A stretch of 15,000 nt of DNA, taken from assembly GCF_964340395.1 (NCBI RefSeq), contig NC_135567.1, forward strand, positions 13,035,591-13,050,590, in the 5' to 3' direction. The translations under genes were made by a program, and so were the position numbers. Below are positions 7,807 through 15,000 of the stretch, piece after piece. Source of the stretch: Glandiceps talaboti (taxonomy: Eukaryota; Hemichordata; Enteropneusta; Spengelidae). How positions within the stretch are numbered: position 1 is the first letter of the stretch; each line of letters begins with the position of its first letter. The notes under the pieces were generated by a model that did not search any database, had not been told where the DNA came from, and was given only the letters and a program-made list of their open reading frames with translations.

Positions 7807-10800
7807 GTAAGTGAACACGTATGTTTAGAACACATTTTGAGCTAAGCCAACGCTTTCCCGTGGTCTAGTGGATACACTTTGGTAACCTCATACATTAAAA
7901 TTAAATGATACGTGACGGGTGAAGATTAATCATCACAGGATATTATCCAAAAAGCCACAGAAGGATTTAACGTCTTCTAAAAAAATTACATTTCAAAATT
8001 ATGATCATAATTTCACACCGTGATACTCTACTTGAGTTGACCAAATCCACTTAAAAGTCTTATTTTCAAAGCGATTTGTCTCGTTAGACCAATTATGTCA
8101 TTTGTGACAAAATCTGACAGAACGAACCTCCATGTCGTAAGTATTGTCATTGACAGTACATTAGTATGTTAGAACTTATCAACCCGTGGTGTGTTCTACT
8201 GGATAGCTAGTACATGTAATGGTATAAGTCGAACTAGCTAATTCTGTACGAGTCCGGAGGAATGATGTCATCTCTGGGGAGTTTGCTACATTTAAGTTAC
8301 GTTATTGAGTGGGAAATAAATATTTCATGCGTACGTTTCATATCTACACTGTAAGTCTCAATGTGAGACATCAAGTATAGCGTGGACCTGTATTGTGTAA
8401 GGTCCAGTGGTTGCTCTAGTATGTGGACCACAACTAATAAACAAGTTGAAATCCTCTTGCGCAATGCATCCTGGGACAAGGTAAATCGACTATTGCGATA
8501 AAAAAATAATGTTTCCGCTATAGGAAATACTTAATAATACTGTGACAGTCCCTGAAATGCAAGTAATAACAGATATCACCACTATTATTAACATAATAAA
8601 AAATCACATTAGGGCCAAAAAAATATTTCTGGTCAGCACGCCCATCATTTAAATACTCTCGTGTCGGTACTTTTTTTTCTCGTATTTGTCCAGACCATGT
8701 AGTCTGCAGATTCATGGGGAAACACAAATATAACCCTCTTTACTTCAGTGACAACAACTGCAGAGCTAATCACAACAAGCAAATGACATCTACCCCACAT
8801 ACAAACTTGCTCTAAAGTACTTAATAAAAAGAACAGTAACTGTCATAAATAGTAGACTGAGTGACAGGTTTGGTGAGAATAAAAAGGAATCGCGTCCTCG
8901 TACCACTTTAGACAAACTGTCCTGACCAGAAAAAAAACTCTTGTTTTGGCCTAATATGAATTTTGGAGTCAGTGTGAGGTTTATTTAGAAACGTTGACAA
9001 CGAACAACTTGATTGACCAGAATAGGAGCCTTACATTGAAAAACAACTTGATGGCTTCGAAGGAGTAAATGTATGGGAGAAAATTACATTTTCCAGACTG
9101 AATTTATATTTTTTGGACAAATAATTCTTCTGCCACCATATGTCATGGTGTATTACAATAACATCACAGAAACATGTATTAGTACATATGTATCAGAGAT
9201 GACGTGCACTGGTGCGCGCGCACTGTAGTGATATTTGCAGTGCAGTGCAATACCAAACACTCGATCGTTCGTTGAACACGAAAACGCGTGATCACACTAT
9301 GTCATCTTTACCAAATGTTATTGTTTCAGAAAAACATTTAATAATAACAGAACCCTATGCCACCTGAGTCACGGTTTCAGTATGGGTACTCAAGTATTTT
9401 CATTTGTGCTTGCAGTTATTTTTGCAGCTGTACTTTGACTCGGTATGCTTGTGAAAGTATATGTATGGGCCACAAAGAACACTTCAAGCAATCAAGCATA
9501 TACCCCAAGTACGCCACACTTACACTCGAGTCTCAGTAAGTAAGAAAGAAGAGAGATTGGTGTAGCTAGCAAAGGAAAAATCTCTATCACTTTTCAGACG
9601 TGAATTATATCAAATTACCAACCCCACTTCAGATGGAAATCACACCTTTGTTAAAGTCACGATTCGACGCAAGACAACAATTGAATATTATGTATGAATA
9701 ACTTTCACCTTTTCAGGCATACAGAGTGCAAATAACAAACTCCAGACTTCAAAGCACAAAATAAATACTCGTTTGGCGGAACCTACTTAGATAGTTCTTT
9801 AATCATACCTCCTCCCTCTGGGACATACCAAACTGAATAGTTACATACCTGATTCTACACCACCCAGCACGTCTTATTCTAAAGTGTACAAAATCCAATG
9901 AATGGTGGAATAAATCAGAATGGCACATCATTCAGTATGAACTGTATAGCCTATAAAGTACAACAACAGTGGTATGGAATAAATCTAGTTTCACCACCAC
10001 AAAGTTCACTGAGAACAACGACCTGTACACAGAATAATACTATGCAACAGATGTTTTGGAAAAATGACCATAGCTTACAAGTTACAGCTGTTCATTATCG
10101 TACAGAGAGGAACGGAACGTCTTCTTCTTTCTCGGTACACCCCTGATCGATTACGAAGCGTCCTTATTACCAATATTTTAAGTACCTTCGCCCTAATCGC
10201 CAAATATTGTTTAAGATTTTGGGAGGAATTTCCTGGAGCCACTGTTGAATATCGTCCGCTTCCGTAATGATAGCGAACACATACTGGATGCCAACAAGTT
10301 TTCCAACACGCATAACAACGCGCATAGCAACGAGAAAGAAAAGGGTCCAAAATTCCCGCAAGTGACCTTATTTTGGAAACCTGGCCGGTCCGCGATACGG
10401 AAAATTACTGCCCGACTAGAACTCTCCTCATTTGCATAGATTACCCACAATGCCATTTTCTATAGATCCTCTCAGGTTGTGTCCGTTAGGGCTCATACTT
10501 GGAGTAGATATGTTTGAAGTTTTTCACAACATACTTTATCCAATCCCGTTCGACAATTTGGTCGTTATGGTCAACAAAGTAATGTAACTTATTCTGAATC
10601 CCATAGTCTTTTTTTATAACTGTTTTATCTCGTAAAAGACAAATTACCGCAACACACGTGCGAAAATAACACGTGGCACCATTTGGAACATCTAAAACAA
10701 GTTGAGAAAAAAAGTACAGTGCAGAGATAGGGAACAAAATTCACTTAAACTTCAAAATTGTCCAATTTTGCACAAACCTTTGGGAGACAGTCTTTTCTTT

Positions 10801-12836
10801 TGGCAATATGGCATTCAATCTTTTTTGCAAGTCTTACATTTAATTTCACAATATTAAAGGATGGTATAGTTTTGATAACTTACATTCATAAATGGTCTTT
10901 ATTGTTATCAACATAGTGTGGTTCAACAGATATGAAAAGGAATTGTCACCTAAAAGAATCTGTTTAGCTGACATAGTCTTTATAAAATGCTGTCTATATA
11001 TCATCTTTGTTTTTCTTCCTTAATAGGGCTACATATACGTTCGTCAAGTTGGCGTTTATATTGTCCAGTGGCATATTGCTAGAGATAGATGCACAAGGTG
11101 AGGACAATTAAATGTCACGCCCTGTTGAAAGTACAAGTGACCTAAGGGGCCCTTGTCACTACGAGTCGCTAGACGAGTAATGACAACCCTTAAGTCCTGA
11201 GTATTTTTCGGGCTGAAAGAAGACAAATATTAGAGAATAACATAATTATACATTTGATCCATAACAAAATGATGTCTTGGTCCAAAATCAAATATTTTGA
11301 CCCTGCCCAACACAGTTATAATATAATACCATGATTTGACCAGGGCCAAGGTACCGTGACCCGGGTCTGTTTTATGTCATTACTTAACTTTGTCCAAGAT
11401 CGAGTTTCTGTTTTGAACTTCTTGTGCATGACCAAAGTTGGCGTTATTTTGTACAGATGTATTGGACTGACCACGTCAAATATTCATGACGGTGATTTTC
11501 GATGCGAGTCTCAAACGAAAAAGTGGGGCTCATGTGAAATAATACCGTGTTACTAATAAATAAACTACATGATCAGTCGTTGGGAAATGTTGTTGTTTAT
11601 ATTATTTAAACATTTATTTAAACGCCAATAAATAATAATAACAACATCACACTCTTTCACTAACGTATTTGTTTGTTCTGTTTTATAGAGCTAGGAATAG
11701 TAGACGGCAGTTTCATCATCACTGATCCATCGACTTACACTATTGATATTGGCAATGAAGTTGAAATCATATTTTCAATTGGTCTTACCAGTACCTTTGC
11801 AGAAAGCCAAGATGTTTTAATCAGTCTATATCTATCTGACGATACATCCTTAACGACAGCGTCCGACAGCTTTTTTGTATTCTCATCCGAAATTACATCT
11901 GATGGGCACCTATCACAAATAACTGTGGCTGCTAACGCCGATGGTAGTACACCCACTACTGGTCTAATGGCACATGTTACAGCGGATGCAGGACAGTGTA
12001 CTAGCTATCGATACCTGTGTGTATATTTAGACCCATTCGACGATATAGCCTGTGTTGATATCAGTTCTAATATTGATTGTAAAGGTAACTAACTAAACAC
12101 GCTGTATTTTGGCTACCTTATGATTTTCTTTCACCAGGTCCATTCTGGATAAAACACATAGTTAACATAAGATTTCAAAAAAGTTAAAATACACGATGGT
12201 TTAGGATTCATACCTCAAAGACTCCTAGTTCCCATTGGTAATGAAACTGGGTAGATATTATCCAAACTAGATAAAATAGTATTTCGTTTACACGTTGAAT
12301 ATCTTTTTTCAAAAATACAGGCATGCACCATAGGTTCAGGACACAACTATACTGTCTTTATTTATTTATTTATTTGTTTATTTATTTATAATGATAACAT
12401 CAAGTTGGGATAATTAGTTTTTTTTCTATTTCGTTTTTTATAGTTCTAGGTATAAAAGATGGCAGCTTCATAGTCACAGTTCCATCTCCTTACACGTTAG
12501 GTGTACGTGATTATGTAGAGATTACATTCTCCATTGGAATCACAAATGACAACACAGATGCTGTAAGTGCTACAGATATCTACTTAACTATACACGATAG
12601 TATGGTATTTGGAAATGATGTGTTCGTCGAAAAATTCCCGGTTGGTCCCAGCTCATCATTTCCCAGTACTGTGAATGCTAATACCGATGGTACTACCCCA
12701 ACTACTGGTCTAACATCATGGATTATAATAAACAATTTCGAGTGTCAGGAATATGTAGACATATTTATATGTGCTCGTGTATATCCTGGCAGTGATACAG
12801 AATGTATTGATGTCACTTCTAACGTTGAATGTCCAG
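7796..12836 (+). CDS. Secreted protein with tandem cysteine-containing beta-domain repeats (gene model, 3' incomplete)
   Basis: Model: join of 7796-7806, 11027-11097, 11689-12084 and 12444-12836 (871 nt, about 290 residues so far). Every junction is GT-AG and every phase fits: exon 1 ends two bases into a codon and exon 2 supplies the third; exons 2, 3 and 4 all end one base into a codon and exons 3 and 4 start with the remaining two. The product starts MALRATYTFVK, followed by a hydrophobic core and a likely cleavage after EIDA, then two copies of one domain. The role is probably extracellular; ligand and pathway are unknown. The domain resembles in layout bacterial CARDB-type beta-sandwiches (central YLSDD-like motif), but that is a visual impression and not a match. 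The 3' end may lie at 14174-14217 or outside the window. Confidence 0.75.
7856..7885 (+). repeat. tRNA-like 5' half (A-box relic, possible SINE head)
   Basis: TTTCCCGTGGTCTAGTGGATA resembles the acceptor-D-arm part of eukaryotic tRNAs, and TGGTCTAGTGG at 7861-7871 fits the Pol III A-box consensus exactly. No B box (GGTTCGANTCC) follows at tRNA distance, so this is not an intact tRNA gene. Confidence 0.35.
8458..8477 (-). promoter_or_regulatory. ZNF143/Staf-like motif
   Basis: The minus strand reads TCCCAGGATGCATTGCGC, close to the Staf/ZNF143 binding consensus (TCCCAGAATGCATTGCG) known from promoters of housekeeping and small-RNA genes. No associated start site was identified. Confidence 0.35.
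8602..8963. mobile_element. Possible MITE with about 38-45 bp imperfect terminal inverted repeats
   Basis: The left end (8602-8639: AATCACATTAGGGCC, A-run, TTTCTGGTCAGCAC) matches the reverse complement of the right end (8919-8963: GTCCTGACCAG, A-run, GGCCTAATATGAATTTT) with several mismatches. The size of 362 bp and absence of coding fit a non-autonomous element. Target-site duplication not evident. Confidence 0.5.
8964..10180. other. Intron sequence without recognised exons
   Basis: The open frames at 9357-9539 and 9898-10146 lack splice borders and motifs. A short alternating purine-pyrimidine palindrome is listed separately. Confidence 0.4.
9212..9223. repeat. Perfect palindrome GTGCGCGCGCAC
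   Basis: A 12-bp self-complementary alternating purine-pyrimidine run inside an otherwise AT-rich intron; capable in principle of Z-DNA or cruciform. Related CAGTGCAGTGC follows at 9238. Confidence 0.5.
10186..10325 (-). CDS. Weak candidate first coding exon (minus strand) in CpG-rich patch
   Basis: The minus strand has ATG at 10325-10323 (G at -3), an open frame beginning MRVVMRVGKLVGIQYVFAI, and a donor-like AAG|GTACTT at 10185. It lies in a local CpG-rich stretch (about 10130-10410) with an octamer and a Staf-like motif upstream on that strand, as a promoter might have. No family recognised and no following exon found; other frames of the same stretch are also open. Confidence 0.2.
10430..10457. 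promoter_or_regulatory. Octamer (ATTTGCAT) next to Staf/ZNF143-like CCCACAATGCC
   Basis: ATTTGCAT at about 10430-10437 is followed three bases later by TACCCACAATGCC. Octamer plus Staf site is the make-up of the distal element of snRNA-type promoters, and Staf sites also mark housekeeping promoters. I looked on both sides for U1, U6, tRNA-Sec-like RNA starts and found none. Confidence 0.3.
10489..10718 (-). CDS. Candidate exon with strong acceptor (minus strand)
   Basis: On the minus strand, actttttttctcaacttgttttag precedes an open frame of about 76 codons to a TAA at 10488-10486; the start phase needs two bases (AT GTT CCA). The peptide has mixed composition (e.g. NKLHYFVDHNDQIVERDWIKY) more like protein than low-complexity sequence. 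A possible donor (CAA|GTATGA) precedes the stop. No poly(A) signal and no family recognised. It lies antisense within the proposed intron 1, which lowers the odds. Confidence 0.25.
11027..11097 (+). CDS. Exon 2: signal peptide exon
   Basis: Acceptor tttttcttccttaatag and donor G|GTGAGG. The 71 bases encode G-completed codon, then ATYTFVKLAFILSSGILLEI and DAQ, ending one base into the next codon. With MALR from exon 1 this is a textbook signal peptide: basic start, hydrophobic core LAFILSSGILL, and Ile-Asp-Ala before Gln-Glu as likely cleavage site. No in-frame ATG lies between the upstream stop at 10983 and the exon, so the start must come from another exon. Confidence 0.7.
11122..11226. mobile_element. 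Foldback MITE-like element, copy 2 (inverted, left arm eroded)
   Basis: Contains AGTGACCTAAGGGGCCCTTG then GTCACTACGAGTCGCTAGACGAGTAATGAC and CCTTAAGTCCTGAGTATTTTTC. Its reverse complement matches copy 1 at 7127-7249 through arms and loop. It lies in intron 2. Confidence 0.65.
11399..11556 (+). CDS. Candidate alternative terminal exon, Cys-rich, with poly(A) signal
   Basis: Within intron 2 a frame ends CIGLTTSNIHDGDFRCESQ, then TKKWGSCEIIPCY and TAA at 11554-11556. AATAAA overlaps the stop at 11555-11560 and again at 11559. Two acceptors are possible: gttattttgtacag (exon from 11457, phase not compatible with exon 2) and aactttgtccaag (exon from 11399, phase compatible with exon 2 and open to the stop). 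If spliced from exon 2 it would give a short secreted peptide. The family is not recognised and the acceptor is only moderate; an exon relic is the alternative. Confidence 0.3.
11592..11645. repeat. AT-rich inverted repeat in intron 2
   Basis: GTTGTTTATATTATTTA pairs imperfectly with AATAATAATAACAAC across a 20-bp spacer; ends 43 bp before exon 3. Confidence 0.35.
11689..12084 (+). CDS. Exon 3: repeat domain copy 1
   Basis: Acceptor gtttgttctgttttatag, donor AAAG|GTAACT. It is 396 nt, phase 1 at both ends, so it can be gained or lost without disturbing the frame. The domain begins LGIVDGSFIITDPSTYT, continues with alternating hydrophobic strands (EVEIIFSIGL, DVLISLYLSDD), a Gly-Asp-Ser/Thr-rich turn (NADGSTPTTGL) and ends with four cysteines spaced C-x6-C-x10-C-x8-C. 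Likely beta-sandwich with two disulfides, extracellular. It is matched nearly end to end by exon 4. Confidence 0.82.
12357..12389. repeat. (TTTA)n microsatellite in intron 3
   Basis: About eight TTTA units with one TTTG interruption, 55 bp before the acceptor of exon 4. Confidence 0.85.
12444..12836 (+). CDS. Exon 4: repeat domain copy 2
   Basis: Acceptor ttctatttcgttttttatag, donor CCAG|GTAAAT. It is 393 nt, phase 1 at both ends. It begins LGIKDGSFIVTVPSPYT and shares with exon 3 the VEI.FSIG strand, the NADG/NTDG-TTPTTGL turn and four cysteines (C-x8-C-x10-C-x8-C, the last two spacings identical to exon 3). The central YLSDD motif of copy 1 is replaced by YLTIHDS. If the donor were not used, translation would stop after seven further codons at 12854-12856. 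Confidence 0.82.
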
Positions 12837-12856
12837 GTAAATATATTTGTCTGTAA

Positions 12857-14170
12857 TTCAATTAGCTTTCCACTGACGAATCACATTACACCATTCTCAA
12901 AATATATTGAACGTCAATTATACAAGCATACCTGTACAGGATAAACATGTCATGATTATTCTCCCAATCTGGAGTGAGTGGATCGAGCTGGAAAGGATAT
13001 TTTCTCTTTGACCTCCAGGTGAATGTAGACTTTCAAAGTAACCTCTGACCTTTGGTAGGAACTATTCAGAAAACCTAGCAATACTTTCTGGAAACCACTT
13101 TGAACGCCATCTTTGAAAGCAACAAATTATATTGCATTATGGGAGGGGGAAGCTATTAAAATCGCTCCACTCATACCGGATTGAGTAAATAACAATAACC
13201 CTCCTGCAGAGGTAAGTTGGTATAATGTTTATTTTATAATTTGTGTTCATTCTGAAATCGTTTACAGAGCAGAGATATCTGAATAACGAGCTACTATGGA
13301 TCATGAAATTTGCATAAGTGATTTCTAAGTTAATAACTTTCTGGGGACATATTTCGACTGCATTCCGAGATTCGATTCACACTCCAAACTGCACTACCAT
13401 GCTTGGGCTTAGGGGGCCGAGAAACAAAGCCTCCTTGCATAATTACACCACAAGTGGGGGGAATCAAGATGGAGTCCATCAACCGGTAAATGTATGGATG
13501 GAATCGCAGAATGATAAACATTCAATGTATGATATCCTAGTTTTCCAAGAGAACTGGGTACACACATGTACACAAGTCATGTCATACCTACGTGTATCGG
13601 TGTGGCAACCGTGAAAAGCCATAAATGCAGTGTAAGCTCTCTTGCAAAATTATATTAAAGGTGATTCAACATGCTCACATTCACTATCGCTAATTTGCTA
13701 GACGACATGTTTGTGAAATGCAGTCTGGTTTTAAAACTTTTAGAAAGCGTCTGCAAACACCTTAAAAAATCCCTTCGGATTTACTTCGAGAGTTTTCGGG
13801 TATTTCCGGTCCCACCTAGACCACGGGATTTTATGACGTCATAAGGAGTAATAGTTAGCACTAAGCCTATGACGAGTGTAGTCACTAGGTGAATAAAACT
13901 CAACAGCATTGTGAAAAAATACATTGGTAGTGGTTGTAACAGACATCAGTAAACAAAAACTACAGTCTACATGTCTTATTAACCAACATTTACCGATATT
14001 TACTCACACTTTCTCACTAATTGTCAGTGTCTGTGGGTATAAATGCTAAAATATTATCTCCCCATATTATGGAAAAATAAATCAAAACGGCTAAACTAGA
14101 TATACATAAACACTTGTAATGTCGCGTGTTTCACCTTTATTGACTTTTATTTATCTGATTTTTTTATTAC
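12857..14170. other. Presumed intron or 3' region, no supported exon
   Basis: No third copy of the domain was found on the plus strand. An acceptor-like attttctctttgacctccag at 12999-13018 leads only to six codons and a stop. The open frames at 13318-13614 have no splice borders. Confidence 0.4.
13834..13841. promoter_or_regulatory. Consensus CRE, TGACGTCA
   Basis: Exact palindromic CRE in a patch (about 13765-13875) of slightly higher GC content; no neighbouring promoter features are clear. Confidence 0.25.
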
Positions 14171-14173
14171 TAG

Positions 14174-14322
14174 TATTTGCCGACAAGAAGCATTACGATA
14201 CCGTCGTGACGCGTTGACGGCATCCCGCGCCGAGGACGGCATATATTTGAACCAATAGTATTCGCGTTGCCTTTTGAACGGCGCATTTAACAACAAAGTA
14301 AACATATTTCATCTCGAATAAA
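14174..14322 (+). CDS. Weak candidate last exon with poly(A) signal
   Basis: Acceptor ctgatttttttattactag is strong. In the phase required by exon 4 the frame gives VFADKKHYDTVVTR and TGA at 14215-14217, and AATAAA follows at 14317-14322. A short charged tail after two domains is plausible. Against it, the same bases are CpG-rich with a CCAAT box and could equally be a promoter of another gene, and exon 4 may splice to exons beyond the window. Confidence 0.25.
14200..14300. promoter_or_regulatory. CpG-rich patch with CCAAT box and TATA-like sequence
   Basis: Local cluster of CpGs (ACGCG, CCCGCGCCG, GGCGC), ATATATTT and ACCAATAG within 100 bp, in contrast to AT-rich flanks. Could be a small promoter in either direction; no first exon identified. 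Confidence 0.2.
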
Positions 14323-14329
14323 TATACTA

Positions 14330-15000
14330 GCTATTTGGCTTGTGAACACAAGTTTACGTCTATTATTTTCGGCCAGGGCTGTCTAAGGCGGAATACTCTA
14401 GTCCGAGTCTGAGACCCATGTAAAACCTCAGAAACTCGCATTCGGATCGGACTGAACAGAAGTAGGTCTCATCGACTTGTTAGGGACTCGAATTATTGCT
14501 TGTTTTTATCACGGTATACAGGTGATTATTATATATCGGTAGGTGGGTAGTGTTGTCAAGTTTTGTGCAGTCACCGCGGCCGCGGCAGTAAGCTTATACT
14601 AGGATAGTTCCGCCGATCAAAGCTGAAGCAGTGTATGTACGTATGGAATCGGGAGAGCACATTTGTGTCGGGTTGAATTTATCCACGTGTTGATATAATC
14701 CATATTTATCAATTAGATATATTGTAAAATTCTTCAAGTCGTACAGAAATAACGTCTCTAACTTCAAAACAAACCCTGAGAAATTGGACCGGACGTGGCT
14801 AAGTATCTAGTTGCAGGCTTTCTTTCATAACCATATGCTGGGGTCACGACCTTGATTGCCGACGTCAATATTGTCCAATCATATTTAATACCTTGAACAC
14901 ATCGCGATATTTGATTTGTTGGTTTCCTAAACTGTATATTTCGAATACCATGATTCGTTACAAAATTCTTCTAATGAATATTAAATAGGCTCGTTGTATT
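14330..15000. other. Non-coding stretch
   Basis: No exon recognised. It contains the 12-bp palindrome CCGCGGCCGCGG at about 14574-14585, and imperfect inverted AGTCTGAGACC / GGTCTCATCGACT segments near 14405 and 14466. Confidence 0.4.

Larger units (their letters stand above)
7807..11026 (+). other. Intron 1 of the secreted-protein gene (3.2 kb, inferred)
   Basis: GTAAGTG donor and a ttgtttttcttccttaatag acceptor. It carries several repeats and candidate regulatory motifs listed separately; most of it is unremarkable AT-rich DNA. Confidence 0.55.

Noticed and set aside
7549-7818. 89-codon minus-strand frame
   Set aside because: It is antisense to the leader and start exon of the plus-strand gene, where an ideal donor and start context are present; no domain was recognised.
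7856-7930. Intact tRNA gene
   Set aside because: A box present, but no B box, anticodon arm or acceptor pairing.
10430-10760. snRNA or other Pol III small RNA gene next to the octamer plus Staf-like pair
   Set aside because: No sequence resembling U1, U6, 7SK or selenocysteine tRNA 5' ends, nor a clear PSE with TATA and T-run terminator, was found on either side.
12999-13040. Acceptor followed by GECRLSK and stop as last exon of the gene
   Set aside because: Only seven codons, no poly(A) signal after it; the acceptor alone is not enough support.
13318-13614. 98-codon plus-strand frame and 63-codon antisense frame
   Set aside because: No similarity to the repeat domain, no acceptor or donor in a useful phase, composition like translated intron.

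Overview
The window reads as AT-rich, non-coding-dominated nuclear DNA of an animal, most likely a marine invertebrate such as a lancelet, hemichordate or mollusc; the sequence does not settle which. The reasons are GT-AG exons with pyrimidine-rich acceptors, introns of 0.36 to 3.2 kb, phase-1/phase-1 exons each carrying one extracellular-type domain, and small foldback repeats and microsatellites between genes. Nothing looks bacterial: there are no operons, Shine-Dalgarno sites or long prokaryotic genes.

The best-supported object is a plus-strand gene for a secreted protein that can be assembled across introns. Exon 1 (ATG at 7796, coding end 7806) gives only ATG GCG TTA CG before a strong GTAAGTG donor. 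Exon 2 (11027-11097) completes the CGG codon and encodes a signal peptide. Exons 3 (11689-12084) and 4 (12444-12836) each encode one copy of the same roughly 131-residue cysteine-containing beta-rich domain. All phases match at every junction. The 3' end is unresolved: there is a weak candidate last exon with a poly(A) signal at 14174-14322, or the gene continues past the window. Upstream lie two TATA-like boxes, a CRE and an upstream ORF ending two bases before the main ATG. Intron 2 holds a cysteine-rich open exon with a poly(A) signal, a possible alternative 3' end.

Left part (1-3660): a minus-strand open stretch (about 481-1197) codes a very hydrophilic Lys/Glu/Asn-rich sequence made of degenerate repeats of 46-49 codons, with an apparent one-base frame slip at its end. 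It is followed by an inverted-repeat pair (1446-1819), a degenerate 49-50 bp tandem repeat field with strong hairpins (about 2500-3170), and two small minus-strand exon candidates (3443-3624).

Middle (3660-7340): mostly empty AT-rich DNA with perfect palindromes, a paired octamer (POU-type) site, and a TG/TGTC microsatellite beside a palindrome-ended repeat. A 120-bp foldback element occurs just upstream of the secreted-protein gene and again, inverted, inside its intron 2.

Intron 1 (7807-11026) contains a tRNA-like A-box relic, two ZNF143-like motifs, a 360-bp terminal-inverted-repeat element, a CpG-rich patch and two weak minus-strand exon candidates. The last 2 kb (12840-15000) has little recognisable coding sequence.
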